Shown here: positions 29,218-38,418 of the stretch, one piece after another
Numbering within the stretch: the stretch's first letter is position 1
Layout: each line of letters begins with the position of its first letter
DNA from: Pseudovibrio axinellae
Lineage (GTDB): Bacteria > Pseudomonadota > Alphaproteobacteria > Rhizobiales > Stappiaceae
Assembly: GCF_900110875.1 (NCBI RefSeq)
Contig: NZ_FOFM01000004.1
Coordinates: 248,001 to 312,000, forward strand
DNA length: 64,000 nt
Reading direction: 5' to 3'
Made by a program: the position numbers and the translations under genes
The notes under the pieces: model-generated
What the model was told of the DNA's origin: nothing
Database searches by the model: none
The model's input: only the letters and a program-made list of their open reading frames with translations

Positions 29218-30483
29218 ATGAGCAAAGCCAGCGGCAGCGACAGCAAGAATACGCTTTACTGCTCGTTTTGCGGAAAAAGCCAGCATGAGGTCCGTAAGCT
29301 GATCGCAGGTCCGACTGTATTTATCTGTGATGAATGCGTCGAACTTTGCATGGACATTATTCGCGAAGAGAACAAATCTTCGCTGGTAAAGTCTCGTGAT
29401 GGGATCCCTACACCTCAAGAAATTCGTGGCGTTCTTGATGATTACGTGATTGGTCAGGGCCGAGCCAAAAAGGTTCTGTCAGTGGCGGTTCATAACCACT
29501 ACAAGCGCCTGAATCACGCGTCTAAGAACAACGATGTTGAGCTGGCCAAGTCCAACATTTTGCTGGTTGGTCCTACCGGATGTGGTAAAACCCATTTGGC
29601 GCAAACACTCGCACGAATTCTGGATGTTCCGTTTACGATGGCTGATGCAACCACGCTTACTGAAGCTGGTTACGTTGGTGAAGACGTTGAAAATATTATT
29701 TTGAAGCTGCTTCAGTCGGCAGACTACAATGTAGAGCGCGCTCAGCGCGGTATTGTCTACATCGATGAAGTCGACAAGATTACGCGTAAAGCTGAAAATC
29801 CTTCCATCACCCGTGACGTTTCTGGTGAAGGTGTGCAGCAGGCACTGTTGAAGATCATGGAAGGCACAGTGGCTTCCGTTCCTCCGCAAGGTGGAAGAAA
29901 GCATCCTCAGCAAGAGTTCTTGCAGGTTGATACAACCAACATCCTCTTCATCTGTGGCGGTGCATTTGCTGGTCTGGACAAGATCATTTCAGAGCGTGGC
30001 CGTTCAACATCCATTGGCTTTGCTGCTTCGGTGCTTGCACCTGAGGACCGCAAAACTGGTGAGCTGTTTTCTGAGCTGGAGCCGGAAGATCTTCTCAAAT
30101 TCGGTCTTATCCCTGAATTTGTTGGTCGCCTGCCAGTGATTGCAACTTTGGAAGACCTTGATGAAGACGCACTGGTCTCTATCTTGGGTGAGCCAAAGAA
30201 TGCGCTTGTTGCTCAGTATCAGCGTTTGTTCGAGATGGAAAACGTTGAGCTGGCCTTCCACGAAGACGCGCTTAAGGCAATTGCTCGCCGAGCGATTGAT
30301 CGTAAAACGGGTGCACGTGGTCTGCGGTCTATCCTTGAGGCTATTCTGCTTGAGACCATGTATGAGCTTCCTGGCCTGAAAGGCGTTAAGGAAGTTGTTA
30401 TTTCTGCTGAAGTCGTTGATGGCGATGCACGCCCTTTGTACATTTATGAGGATCGTGCAGAAAATTCAGCAAACAGCGCTTAA
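29218..30483 (+). CDS. clpX: ClpX, ATP-dependent unfoldase of ClpXP
   Basis: This 421-residue AAA+ ring unfolds substrates and threads them into ClpP. The N-terminal zinc-binding domain has C-S-F-C and C-D-E-C (about residues 15-45). Walker A G-P-T-G-C-G-K-T is near 118, Walker B V-Y-I-D-E-V-D-K near 180, and the pore loop and sensor motifs follow in G-Y-V-G-E-D and R-G-L-R-S. The I-G-F loop that contacts ClpP is present near residue 265 (S-I-G-F). It has its own terminator, so lon is a separate transcription unit. Confidence 0.97.
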   Translation: MSKASGSDSKNTLYCSFCGKSQHEVRKLIAGPTVFICDECVELCMDIIREENKSSLVKSRDGIPTPQEIRGVLDDYVIGQGRAKKVLSVAVHNHYKRLNHASKNNDVELAKSNILLVGPTGCGKTHLAQTLARILDVPFTMADATTLTEAGYVGEDVENIILKLLQSADYNVERAQRGIVYIDEVDKITRKAENPSITRDVSGEGVQQALLKIMEGTVASVPPQGGRKHPQQEFLQVDTTNILFICGGAFAGLDKIISERGRSTSIGFAASVLAPEDRKTGELFSELEPEDLLKFGLIPEFVGRLPVIATLEDLDEDALVSILGEPKNALVAQYQRLFEMENVELAFHEDALKAIARRAIDRKTGARGLRSILEAILLETMYELPGLKGVKEVVISAEVVDGDARPLYIYEDRAENSANSA

Positions 30484-30941
30484 GGCGTATGTGACTGATG
30501 AGCCGGTAGGCTTCGCTCGCAGGTATTGAGTTTAAATTGGGCGGTAACTTGAGAAAGAGTGCCGCCCATTTTTTGTCTCATGCTTAGTGCATGATGCGGC
30601 GTGTGAGTGATTTGCGTAATTGCGGACCATGGTCATACCAGTTGGTTCTTCCTCTTAAGTGTTAAGGATGATCTGAGGGCGTTGGAAGCTCCTGGAAACG
30701 GGAAAAGAGCTTATAATATCAACAGATCGCTGAAAGACTTGGAGTGGGAGTGCTTGACACTTGGAGGCGGTGTCTCCACCTAATAGGTCTAGTCCGCAGC
30801 ATGGCGAATTTGTTCGTGCCCGTTTGGGGCGAGTGAATTCGGCCTTCTAAATTCTACGAATGCCCTTTGGGCTTTGTTTGATTGGTGTGTTGCGCTTTTT
30901 CGCGGCTTTCGTTGGAAGGCCGCAATTTGAAAGGAATAGAG
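30484..30941. promoter_or_regulatory. Region between clpX and lon
   Basis: It holds the clpX terminator and then about 370 bp without a gene. Near 30755-30787 are two CTTG boxes and a TAATAG with an inverted repeat TGGAG/CTCCA between them. Heat-shock (RpoH) control of lon is common in alphaproteobacteria and the CTTG boxes are compatible with it, but the -10 match is poor. Confidence 0.4.
30538..30574 (+). terminator. clpX intrinsic terminator
   Basis: Arms GGGCGG (30539-30544) and CCGCCC (30562-30567), then ATTTTTT. Confidence 0.88.
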
Positions 30942-33371
30942 ATGGCTGACAATGACATGCGCCCGGTAGAGGAAGCGGAAAATACTGTTTTTCCAGTTCT
31001 CCCACTGCGCAACATCGTCGTATTCCCTCATATGATCGTGCCGCTGTTTGTAGGGCGCGAGAAATCAATCCGCGCTCTGGAAGAGGTCATGAACTCTGAC
31101 AAGCAAATTTTGCTTGCTACTCAGATGAATGAGGCGGATGACGACCCAGATACTGATCAGATTTACAAGGTCGGTACTCTTGCAACAGTTTTGCAGTTAC
31201 TAAAACTGCCAGATAATACTGTAAAGGTTCTGGTTGAGGGCGGTGCGCGCGCCGAAATCGGCAGCTTCACTGACCGTGAAGACCTTTATGAAGCGGAAGC
31301 CGTCATTCTCGATGAGACTTCAGGTGATGAAATAGAAATTGAGGCCCTTGGCCGTTCGGTGATTGCGGAGTTTGAAAACTACGTAAAGTTGAACAAAAAG
31401 GTGTCTCCTGAAGTTCTTGGCGCGGTTAATCAGATTGATGACTTCTCCAAGCTTGCAGACACGATTGCCTCCCACCTTGCTGTGAAGATCCAGGACAAGC
31501 AGGAGCTGCTCAGCGTTGTTTCCGTCGCAGAGCGCCTTGAGAAGGTGCTGGGCATGATGGAGAGCGAGATCTCTGTCCTGCAGGTGGAAAAGCGTATCCG
31601 TTCACGCGTGAAGCGCCAGATGGAAAAGACCCAGCGCGAGTACTATTTGAATGAGCAGATGAAGGCCATTCAAAAAGAACTTGGCGACGGTGAAGAAGGC
31701 CGTGACGAGCTGGCTGAACTGGAAGAGCGTGTTGAGAAAACACGGTTATCCAAAGAAGCACGCGAAAAGGCCAATGCCGAGCTGAAAAAGCTGAAGCAGA
31801 TGAGCCCGATGTCTGCTGAAGCGACTGTGGTTCGCAACTATCTTGACTGGTTGATCGGTATTCCTTGGAACAAGAAGTCCAAGGTTAAGCATGATCTGGA
31901 GCTGGCGGAAAAGGTGCTGGATACAGATCACTTTGGTCTTGAGAAGGTCAAAGAGCGCATTGTGGAATACCTTGCAGTGCAAAAGCGTGCCAATAAGTTG
32001 CGCGGACCTATCTTGTGTCTTGTTGGTCCTCCAGGCGTTGGTAAAACCTCTTTGGGTAAGTCCATTGCTAAGGCAACCGGGCGTGAGTTCGTTCGTATGT
32101 CGCTTGGCGGCGTGCGTGATGAGGCTGAAATTCGCGGTCACCGCCGTACTTACATCGGCTCCATGCCGGGTAAAGTCGTTCAGTCCATGAAAAAGGCTAA
32201 GAAATCCAACCCGCTTTTCCTTCTCGATGAGATCGATAAAATGGGAATGGACTTCCGCGGCGATCCATCTTCCGCACTGCTTGAGGTGCTAGATCCTGAG
32301 CAGAACGCTAGCTTTATGGATCACTACCTTGAAGTGGAATACGACCTTTCCGACGTGATGTTCGTGACCACGGCCAATACGCTGAATATTCCTGGCCCCT
32401 TGATGGACCGTATGGAGATCATTCGTATTGCCGGTTACACCGAAGACGAGAAGATCGAAATCTGTCGTCGTCACTTGCTTCCAAAAGCGATTAAGAACCA
32501 CGGTCTGAAAGATGGTGAGTTCGAGGTTTCTCAAGAAGCTTTGCGCAAGGTTATCCGTCTTTACACCCGTGAAGCGGGCGTTCGTAACCTTGAGCGTGAA
32601 ATGAGCACGCTGGCACGTAAGGCTGTGAAGGATATTCTGACTTCTGATAAGAAGTCTATTGCCGTCAATGAAGAGATCGTTGAGGAATATCTTGGTGTGC
32701 CTCGGTTCCGCTTTGGCCAGGTTGAAGAAGAAGACCAAGTTGGTGTTGTTACCGGTTTGGCATGGACCGAAGTTGGCGGCGAGCTGTTGACTATTGAAGG
32801 TGTCATGATGCCAGGTAAGGGCAAGATGACTGTGACAGGGAACCTGCGTGATGTGATGAAAGAGTCCATCTCAGCTGCAGCGTCTTATGTCCGCTCTCGT
32901 GCTGTTGACTTTGGTATCAAGCCTACGTTGTTCGATAAGCGTGAGCTGCACGTGCATGTGCCAGAGGGTGCGACGCCTAAGGATGGCCCATCTGCAGGTA
33001 TCGCGATGGCAACCACTGTGATTTCCGTGATGACAGGCATTCCGGTTCGCCGTGATGTTGCTATGACCGGCGAAATCACACTGCGTGGTCGCGTGCTGCC
33101 AATCGGGGGCTTGAAAGAGAAGCTTCTGGCTGCTTTGCGCGGTGGTATCAAGACGGTTATGATCCCTCAGGATAATGCCAAGGACTTGGCTGACATCCCT
33201 GATAATGTGAAGAACGAGTTGGAAATTATTCCTGTCGCTCGTATGGACGAAGTGCTCGAACATGCTCTAGTTCGGATGCCTGAAGCCATCGAATGGAGCG
33301 CTGAGGAAGAAAAATCTACCACCGAAGCACTGGTCAAAGATGACAAGTCATCCGGTGTTGTAGCCCATTAA
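30942..33371 (+). CDS. lon: ATP-dependent protease Lon
   Basis: This 809-residue AAA+ protease degrades misfolded proteins and short-lived regulators such as CcrM and DnaA in alphaproteobacteria. The N-terminal LON substrate domain begins F-P-V-L-P-L-R-N. Walker A G-P-P-G-V-G-K-T is near residue 361. The Ser-Lys dyad lies in the C-terminal protease domain: D-G-P-S-A-G near 682, with the lysine in the later G-G-L-K-E-K region near 725. Start at ATG 30942 has AAGGAA upstream; an earlier frame from 30882 adds 20 residues that precede the ribosome site. Confidence 0.97.
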   Translation: MADNDMRPVEEAENTVFPVLPLRNIVVFPHMIVPLFVGREKSIRALEEVMNSDKQILLATQMNEADDDPDTDQIYKVGTLATVLQLLKLPDNTVKVLVEGGARAEIGSFTDREDLYEAEAVILDETSGDEIEIEALGRSVIAEFENYVKLNKKVSPEVLGAVNQIDDFSKLADTIASHLAVKIQDKQELLSVVSVAERLEKVLGMMESEISVLQVEKRIRSRVKRQMEKTQREYYLNEQMKAIQKELGDGEEGRDELAELEERVEKTRLSKEAREKANAELKKLKQMSPMSAEATVVRNYLDWLIGIPWNKKSKVKHDLELAEKVLDTDHFGLEKVKERIVEYLAVQKRANKLRGPILCLVGPPGVGKTSLGKSIAKATGREFVRMSLGGVRDEAEIRGHRRTYIGSMPGKVVQSMKKAKKSNPLFLLDEIDKMGMDFRGDPSSALLEVLDPEQNASFMDHYLEVEYDLSDVMFVTTANTLNIPGPLMDRMEIIRIAGYTEDEKIEICRRHLLPKAIKNHGLKDGEFEVSQEALRKVIRLYTREAGVRNLEREMSTLARKAVKDILTSDKKSIAVNEEIVEEYLGVPRFRFGQVEEEDQVGVVTGLAWTEVGGELLTIEGVMMPGKGKMTVTGNLRDVMKESISAAASYVRSRAVDFGIKPTLFDKRELHVHVPEGATPKDGPSAGIAMATTVISVMTGIPVRRDVAMTGEITLRGRVLPIGGLKEKLLAALRGGIKTVMIPQDNAKDLADIPDNVKNELEIIPVARMDEVLEHALVRMPEAIEWSAEEEKSTTEALVKDDKSSGVVAH

Positions 33372-33395
33372 ATTGGTCAGCTGCTTGTGGAAACA

Positions 33396-33426
33396 AAAGC
33401 CTCGGACGAGTTCCGAGGCTTTTTTT
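33396..33426 (+). terminator. lon intrinsic terminator
   Basis: AGCCTCGGA (33398-33406), loop CGAGT, TCCGAGGCT (33412-33420), then six T. Confidence 0.95.
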
Positions 33427-33560
33427 GGTTGATACTACACAGAAAATGGCTGTTTTCTGCCGTTTATAGCTTGATTTGCTGGCAATTTAGAACGAATGTC
33501 CGATTTAGGAGTGCAGTGCGAATCTACGCATTCCCCACGTTATTTTAGAAAGGGACTGTC

Positions 33561-33836
33561 ATGAACAAGAATGATCTGATCGGGGCCGTTGCAGAAAAAA
33601 CTGGCCTGACCAAAGCACAGGCAGGCGAAGCAGTAGAAGCATCTTTCGAGGCAATCACTGAAACCCTGAAGAGTGGTGATGAAGTTCGGATCATTGGGTT
33701 TGGCAATTTCTCAGTTTCCGCTCGTGCGGCTACTGAAGGCCGTAATCCACGCACAGGCGAAACAATCCAGATCCCAGCTTCGAAAACACCGAAGTTTAAG
33801 GCTGGTAAAGGCCTGAAGGACGCGGTCAACGCCTAA
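33561..33836 (+). CDS. hupB: DNA-binding protein HU
   Basis: This 91-residue nucleoid protein bends and compacts DNA as a dimer. It starts M-N-K-N-D-L-I, and the conserved DNA-arm signature is seen as G-F-G-N-F near residue 53 and G-R-N-P-R-T-G-E near 64. A clear AGAAAGGGA ribosome site precedes the ATG. It has its own promoter region and terminator, and its position after lon is typical of the class. Confidence 0.97.
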   Translation: MNKNDLIGAVAEKTGLTKAQAGEAVEASFEAITETLKSGDEVRIIGFGNFSVSARAATEGRNPRTGETIQIPASKTPKFKAGKGLKDAVNA

Positions 33837-33858
33837 TTGGGCTTGTTCGTTATAGCTT

Positions 33859-33896
33859 AAAAGCCCTTGTTGTTCATTGAGCAGCAGGGGCTTTTT
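33859..33896 (+). terminator. hupB intrinsic terminator
   Basis: Arms AAAGCCC and GGGCTTT, with extra TTGTTG/CAGCAG pairing and a T-run. A-rich on the left. Confidence 0.85.
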
Positions 33897-34025
33897 CGCA
33901 TCTGGGCCTGTGTCTGGACGTGAATTTTGCGGTTTGGACAAGCTGTTGTTTAATCAGGTAATTCACAGAAGGCATGGTCTCTATAAGTTTTTTGCTGGTA
34001 ACGTCGTTTTTTTTGAAAACAGGAC

Positions 34026-34054
34026 TTGCCAACGATAGGGGAGGCAGCTAAATA
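34026..34054 (+). promoter_or_regulatory. Probable promoter of the tRNA-Val pair
   Basis: TTGCCA (34026-34031), 17-nt spacer, TAAATA (34049-34054), 35 bp before the first tRNA. Confidence 0.6.
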
Positions 34055-34089
34055 GCTCCCCACGCCACACGGCGTACCACCCAATGCGG

Positions 34090-34165
<76 letters not shown>

Positions 34166-34199
34166 TTCTCTTTTAAGGGAATGTACAACGCGTCCGGAT

Positions 34200-34275
<76 letters not shown>

Positions 34276-34603
34276 TTCCCCTTTTATAAAATGACGATAG
34301 TCTCCCGGATCCCCGCGGAGGCTTTTTTTATGTTCTGCTATAGCTCAGCCTTCGGGTGTGGTTGCACGCAAAGGGGAGGGGCGGGTTATTGGTTTCTCAA
34401 AGTTATAAGGTGAGGCGCTAATTCTTGCGAAAAGCAAAGGGTGATTTCAGGATCTTCTCGCTAAGCTAGGGGTAGTAGCCTGCGGAGTTAAATCTATGGG
34501 TTGTTGTTGCTGGGGCGGTTCCCTAGGATAATGGCGGGTTTGACTGATTGCATTTTTAGCTCCTTGGCTTCAAAGATGCATAACTTCGCGGAGTTTTAGC
34601 TGA
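34276..34603. other. Spacer after the tRNA-Val pair
   Basis: It contains the tRNA terminator (34299-34330). I see nothing convincing in the rest except the GGAG ribosome site before the next gene. Confidence 0.4.
34299..34330 (+). terminator. tRNA-Val terminator
   Basis: Arms AGTCTCC (34299-34305) and GGAGGCT (34317-34323), then seven T. Confidence 0.85.
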
Positions 34604-35086
34604 ATGAGTGGTTCAAGTCACAAGCATCCCATTTGCCCACCGTTGGTGTGGCATACTCTCGGAACAATTCTTCTGGCTGGTATCGTTGCAGATGTGAGCT
34701 GGGAAATCTGGGCGCGGTTCATTACCCCGTTTTGGGTGGGCGGGCCGCTTCAGCCTGCTGCGCTGGTGCAATCGGTGTTTGGTTTTCGAGATCTCTTCCT
34801 TGCAGAAGTCATTCATGCGGTGGTTGGTGTTGTGTTTTACCCCATCGGATACCTTTATATCGCTCGTCCTCTGGCGCGCGTGATTATTCCGCCGCTGCCA
34901 TGGTGGTTTGTCGGTTTGTGCTTTGGTGTCGGTTTATGGGTCTTTGCGCTTTATATCATGGCGCACATTTTTGCTGGTCTGCCACCGTTCCTTGGCTTCA
35001 TTCAGCTCACATGGGCCTCACTTGTTGGGCATATGATCTTTGGGTTTATGACCGCGTGGGTCGTGCGTGTTCGTGAAGGCTGGTAG
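34604..35086 (+). CDS. Small multi-pass membrane protein, unknown function
   Basis: I do not recognise this 160-residue protein. It shows four hydrophobic stretches at about residues 14-33, 60-84, 96-120 and 130-150, with little outside them, so it should be an integral inner-membrane protein. Charged or polar residues inside the helices (D-V-S-W-E, E-V-I-H, H-I-F) could be functional. The C-terminus R-V-R-E-G-W is short and basic. It lies alone between tRNA-Val and tRNA-Asp clusters and has its own terminator. tRNA-flanked positions can collect transferred genes, but no integrase or attachment repeat is seen. Confidence 0.75.
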   Translation: MSGSSHKHPICPPLVWHTLGTILLAGIVADVSWEIWARFITPFWVGGPLQPAALVQSVFGFRDLFLAEVIHAVVGVVFYPIGYLYIARPLARVIIPPLPWWFVGLCFGVGLWVFALYIMAHIFAGLPPFLGFIQLTWASLVGHMIFGFMTAWVVRVREGW

Positions 35087-35120
35087 CTTTCAGCTCGATC
35101 TTCACGCTTGCTTTGATAAG

Positions 35121-35155
35121 AAAGGCAGCCTTCCTTCTATGGGGCTGTCTTTTTT
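35121..35155 (+). terminator. Terminator of the 160-aa membrane protein gene
   Basis: Arms AGGCAGCC and GGGCTGTCT pair with one wobble; six T follow. Confidence 0.85.
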
Positions 35156-35580
35156 GCTTGTATCCCAAGTAAGTGGCGCTTTGCAGGTCCATGGCTGAAA
35201 GTGTGCGGGTGGGTGCCTGAGCGCCTTGGTTGATGCGAGTGGTGTTTTTTTAAGTGAGCGTAAGTGGTTTTGGTGTTGGGCGCGAGGAGGTTGCTGCTAC
35301 TCTTTGCCTTAACCCTATGAAAGTTACGGGTCTTTCTTCAAAAAAACGCATTTCTTTGATGCCTACAAATACCTAATTTGTATTTTTTGGAGAAGGTTTG
35401 TAGTTTCCGCGTTCTTCAAAAATGATTTTTTCGAATGCTAAGCAAAAAATCAATGCGCGCAGAAGGGGATAAAGCGTAATGTGAGGGGCTTGTTTTCCAC
35501 ATCTGAACGCTCAATTAGTCCAAATATCACAGTGAAAACAGGTTATTCAGGAAAAACTCGTGAACCGCCTCCAACTTCGC

Positions 35581-35609
35581 TTGACTTGGACCCGTCCCCG
35601 CCGTACATC
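35581..35609 (+). promoter_or_regulatory. Probable promoter of the tRNA-Asp cluster
   Basis: TTGACT (35581-35586), 17-nt spacer, TACATC (35604-35609), 36 bp before the first tRNA. Confidence 0.6.
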
Positions 35610-35645
35610 AGCGCCACCAACAACGACACAACGTTGCTGACCCAA

Positions 35646-35722
35646 GCGGGTGTAGCTCAGTTGGTTAGAGTGCCGGCCTGTCACGCCGGAGGTCGCGGGT
35701 TCGAGTCCCGTCACTCGCGCCA
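35646..35722 (+). tRNA. tRNA-Asp (GTC), copy 1
   Basis: A 77-nt tRNA with acceptor GCGGGTG/CACTCGC, loop CTGTCAC (anticodon GTC), discriminator G and encoded CCA. Confidence 0.98.
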
Positions 35723-35781
35723 TTCTTTTTAAAAGGATGGTGCGGCGCTTTGTAGTGTTGTTGAAGGTACGTTTGGATTGA

Positions 35782-35858
35782 GCGGGTGTAGCTCAGTTGG
35801 TTAGAGTGCCGGCCTGTCACGCCGGAGGTCGCGGGTTCGAGTCCCGTCACTCGCGCCA
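35782..35858 (+). tRNA. tRNA-Asp (GTC), copy 2
   Basis: Same 77-nt sequence as copy 1, after a 59-bp spacer. Confidence 0.98.
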
Positions 35859-35905
35859 CTTCCTTTTAGGAGGTGTCGGTTTGATCCAAACACTAAGTTG
35901 CAGCT

Positions 35906-35982
35906 GCGGGTGTAGCTCAGTTGGTTAGAGTGCCGGCCTGTCACGCCGGAGGTCGCGGGTTCGAGTCCCGTCACTCGCGCCA
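35906..35982 (+). tRNA. tRNA-Asp (GTC), copy 3
   Basis: Same 77-nt sequence, after a 47-bp spacer. Confidence 0.98.
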
Positions 35983-36028
35983 CTTCCCATCGGGAAGATG
36001 TTGCTGTAACGAAGACATAATGAGAGTT

Positions 36029-36105
36029 GCGGGTGTAGCTCAGTTGGTTAGAGTGCCGGCCTGTCACGCCGGAGGTCGCGGGTTCGAGTCCCGTCACTCG
36101 CGCCA
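36029..36105 (+). tRNA. tRNA-Asp (GTC), copy 4
   Basis: Same 77-nt sequence, after a 46-bp spacer. Spacers share no clear sequence, while the four genes are identical. Confidence 0.98.
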
Positions 36106-36761
36106 CTTTCATTAATGATCTCGAAAAGCGCGGTGTTCACCTTAATTGGTGCGCCGCGCTTTCGCGTTGTGGTTTTACTTAGGATTTACTGCATTTTCTT
36201 TTCGCTGAAATGAATTGAATCCTCTCGGAGATTTGGCGGGCTATAAAATCCGAGGGAAGGGGTGTTTGGCTCTTTCGTCGCCCTTGTTTTGCTCAATTTC
36301 TGAGTCAAAACTTAGTTCTCATGGTTATTGTCCTGCGACTCTTCAATATAGACATTTAGGCTATTTACGTATTAATGCGCAGTTCTTTTGAGCTCCTTTG
36401 CTTCCTGTTTCTAGATCTTGAGTAGTTTTCCCAAGCAATTGTTAGAAATCGTCATTTTTCTATGCAAATATGAGGGTAATACTCATAAAATATATCTCTA
36501 GGTTTTTAGCGGTTTTTTTGTCCTGCATGGCGGCGATTATGATGTTCTCGTGGCGTAAGGCACTCTTAGCGACCCGATTTACTCCGTTGTAAGGTCTTGC
36601 GCAGATTGTGGGGCTAAGCTAATCGTGCGTTGCGGTGCGACTAGATACACCGGATTCTAGGGTGGCCTTCCTGATGTTACGCCCTACTTTCTGCAGTGTA
36701 TGCAGTGCACCAAGAGTTTTATTGGTCGCATGACCTGTTACGTCCAGGGACGGATATTCAA
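36106..36761. promoter_or_regulatory. Upstream region of the nuo operon
   Basis: It starts with the tRNA-Asp terminator and runs about 600 bp to nuoA with no credible gene. An inverted repeat TCGGA/TCCGA near 36219-36255 and an AT-rich stretch (36440-36510) are visible. A possible promoter is TTGCGC (36598-36603), 17 nt, TAATCG (36621-36626), leaving a leader of about 130 nt. Confidence 0.4.
36125..36163 (+). terminator. tRNA-Asp cluster terminator
   Basis: Arms AAAGCGCGG (36125-36133) and CCGCGCTTT (36154-36162), with inner CACC/GGTG pairing. The T-run after the stem is short. Confidence 0.75.
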
Positions 36762-37127
36762 ATGGAAGACCTCCTCAGGGAGTACATCCCTATTGTCGTC
36801 TTTATCGGTGTTGCCCTCGTTATTGGCCTCGCGCTTCTGATTGCCCCGTTCATTGTTGCTTTTAAGAATCCAGATTCTGAAAAGCTCTCTGCCTACGAGT
36901 GTGGCTTTAACGCTTTTGATGACGCACGTATGAAGTTCGATATCCGGTTTTATCTGGTGTCGATCCTCTTCATTATTTTCGACCTCGAAGTCGCCTTCCT
37001 TTTCCCGTGGGCGGTTGCCTACGGTGCGCTGGGTTGGTTTGGTTTCATCTCAATGATGATCTTCCTGGGCGTGCTCACAATTGGGTTCATCTATGAATGG
37101 AAGAAGGGAGCGCTGGAATGGGATTGA
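36762..37127 (+). CDS. nuoA: NADH-quinone oxidoreductase subunit A
   Basis: The first gene of the 14-gene complex I operon. This 121-residue membrane subunit has three helices (about 8-30, 63-85, 90-112) and the conserved loop [12 protein letters not shown] between helix 1 and 2, which lines the quinone-site junction. I start at ATG 36762 (M-E-D-L-L-R-E-Y). A longer frame from 36696 adds 22 residues foreign to the family. The stop overlaps the start of nuoB by 10 bp. Confidence 0.95.
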   Translation: MEDLLREYIPIVVFIGVALVIGLALLIAPFIVAFKNPDSEKLSAYECGFNAFDDARMKFDIRFYLVSILFIIFDLEVAFLFPWAVAYGALGWFGFISMMIFLGVLTIGFIYEWKKGALEWD

Positions 37128-37702
37128 TCTCTGACGGCTCCAAGCCTGCTGTTTCACAAGCGCCAAAGGGGGTCATTGATCCCAATACAGGTCGTCCTGT
37201 AGGCGAGAATGATCCATTTTTCATGAATGTGAACAATGAGCTTTCTGATAAGGGGTTTCTGGTTACGTCTAGTGAAAGCCTTATTCATTGGGCTCGTACC
37301 GGTTCGCTTATGTGGATGACATTCGGCCTTGCATGTTGCGCTGTTGAAATGATGCAGATGTCCATGCCGCGTTATGACGCTGAGCGCTTTGGTTTTGCGC
37401 CGCGTGGTTCCCCGCGTCAGTCTGATGTGATGATCGTTGCTGGCACCTTGACCAACAAGATGGCTCCTGCGCTTCGCAAGGTTTATGATCAGATGCCTGA
37501 GCCTCGCTATGTGATCTCAATGGGATCCTGTGCGAATGGCGGTGGCTATTATCACTATTCCTACTCTGTTGTGCGCGGGTGTGATCGGGTTGTGCCGGTT
37601 GACATTTATGTGCCGGGTTGCCCTCCAACTGCTGAAGCGCTGCTTTACGGTGTGCTGCTGCTGCAGAAGAAGATCCGCCGCACTGGTACGATTGAGAGAT
37701 AA
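37118..37702 (+). CDS. nuoB: NADH-quinone oxidoreductase subunit B
   Basis: This 194-residue peripheral subunit carries iron-sulfur cluster N2, which hands electrons to quinone. Its ligands are in [14 protein letters not shown] and V-P-G-C-P-P. ATG 37118 has GGGAG 7 nt upstream and lies inside the nuoA end, so translation is coupled. An earlier in-frame ATG at 37097 would add 7 residues before the ribosome site. Confidence 0.97.
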   Translation: MGLISDGSKPAVSQAPKGVIDPNTGRPVGENDPFFMNVNNELSDKGFLVTSSESLIHWARTGSLMWMTFGLACCAVEMMQMSMPRYDAERFGFAPRGSPRQSDVMIVAGTLTNKMAPALRKVYDQMPEPRYVISMGSCANGGGYYHYSYSVVRGCDRVVPVDIYVPGCPPTAEALLYGVLLLQKKIRRTGTIER

Positions 37703-37708
37703 TTTACA

Positions 37709-37734
37709 GGCCGTGTGCTTTCTGGCGCACGGCC
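37709..37734 (+). other. Hairpin in the nuoB-nuoC spacer
   Basis: GGCCGTGTGC (37709-37718) pairs with GCGCACGGCC (37725-37734) with one wobble. Only three T follow, so termination is likely weak. One of five inverted repeats in nuo spacers. Confidence 0.75.
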
Positions 37735-37801
37735 TTTCCGACATTGCTGGCAGGGGTCACCCTGTCATGTTTGAGATGTCCAACCTATAGGAAACAAGGT
37801 A

Positions 37802-38404
37802 ATGGACGAGACACTTAGCGAACTCGGCGAATTTATCGAGCTCACGCTTGGAGATAAAATTGAGGGCTGGTCGGTTGCTTTTGGCGATCTCACTCTTAAT
37901 GTGTCCCATGAACAGATTATCAGTGTTTTACGTTTCCTGCGCGATGACGCGCGGTGCCGTTTTGTAGCGCTGGTTGATCTTTGCGGTGTAGACTATCCGG
38001 CTCGGGAAAAACGTTTCGACGTTGTGTACCACCTGCTGTCTCCCGTTCAGAACCTTCGTGTGCGCGTGAAGGTTCAGGCAGATGAAACCACTCCCGTTCC
38101 TTCTGTTATTCCCATCTTTAGGGGTGCTGAATGGTTTGAACGTGAAGCCTACGACATGTACGGCATCCTGTTCTCCGGCAACCCAGATCTGCGGCGCTTG
38201 CTTACCGATTACGGTTTTGACGGCTTCCCGCTTCGTAAGGACTTTCCTTTGACGGGCTATGTTGAGGTTCGCTACGACGACACTAAGAAGCGTGTTGTTT
38301 ATGAGCCTGTTCAGCTCACTCAGGAATTCCGTAGTTTTGATTTCCTCTCTCCATGGGAAGGTGCTGATTATGCGCTCCCTGGTGATGAAAAAGCATCGAA
38401 CTGA
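37802..38404 (+). CDS. nuoC: NADH-quinone oxidoreductase subunit C
   Basis: This 200-residue hydrophilic subunit of the connecting module has the family signature [10 protein letters not shown] near residue 115 and the nearby [17 protein letters not shown] segment. It contacts NuoB and NuoD and has no cofactor. It is not fused to nuoD, unlike in E. coli. nuoD starts 14 bp downstream. Confidence 0.96.
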   Translation: MDETLSELGEFIELTLGDKIEGWSVAFGDLTLNVSHEQIISVLRFLRDDARCRFVALVDLCGVDYPAREKRFDVVYHLLSPVQNLRVRVKVQADETTPVPSVIPIFRGAEWFEREAYDMYGILFSGNPDLRRLLTDYGFDGFPLRKDFPLTGYVEVRYDDTKKRVVYEPVQLTQEFRSFDFLSPWEGADYALPGDEKASN

Positions 38405-38418
38405 GGCACGGGTAGAGA

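Larger units (their letters stand above)
35087..35645. other. Region upstream of the tRNA-Asp cluster
   Basis: After the terminator at 35121-35155 there are about 490 bp with no convincing gene. The middle is AT-rich. The tRNA-Asp promoter lies at 35581-35609. Confidence 0.4.

Noticed and set aside
35646-36105. Regular repeats with unequal spacers resembling a CRISPR array
   Set aside because: The repeats are 77-nt tRNA-Asp genes with CCA ends; no cas genes are present.
35481-36115. Reading frames across the tRNA-Asp copies (e.g. 35481-35732, 35801-36112)
   Set aside because: They are translations of tRNA genes; repeated peptide blocks such as V-T-G-L-E-P-A-T-S-G arise from this in many genomes.
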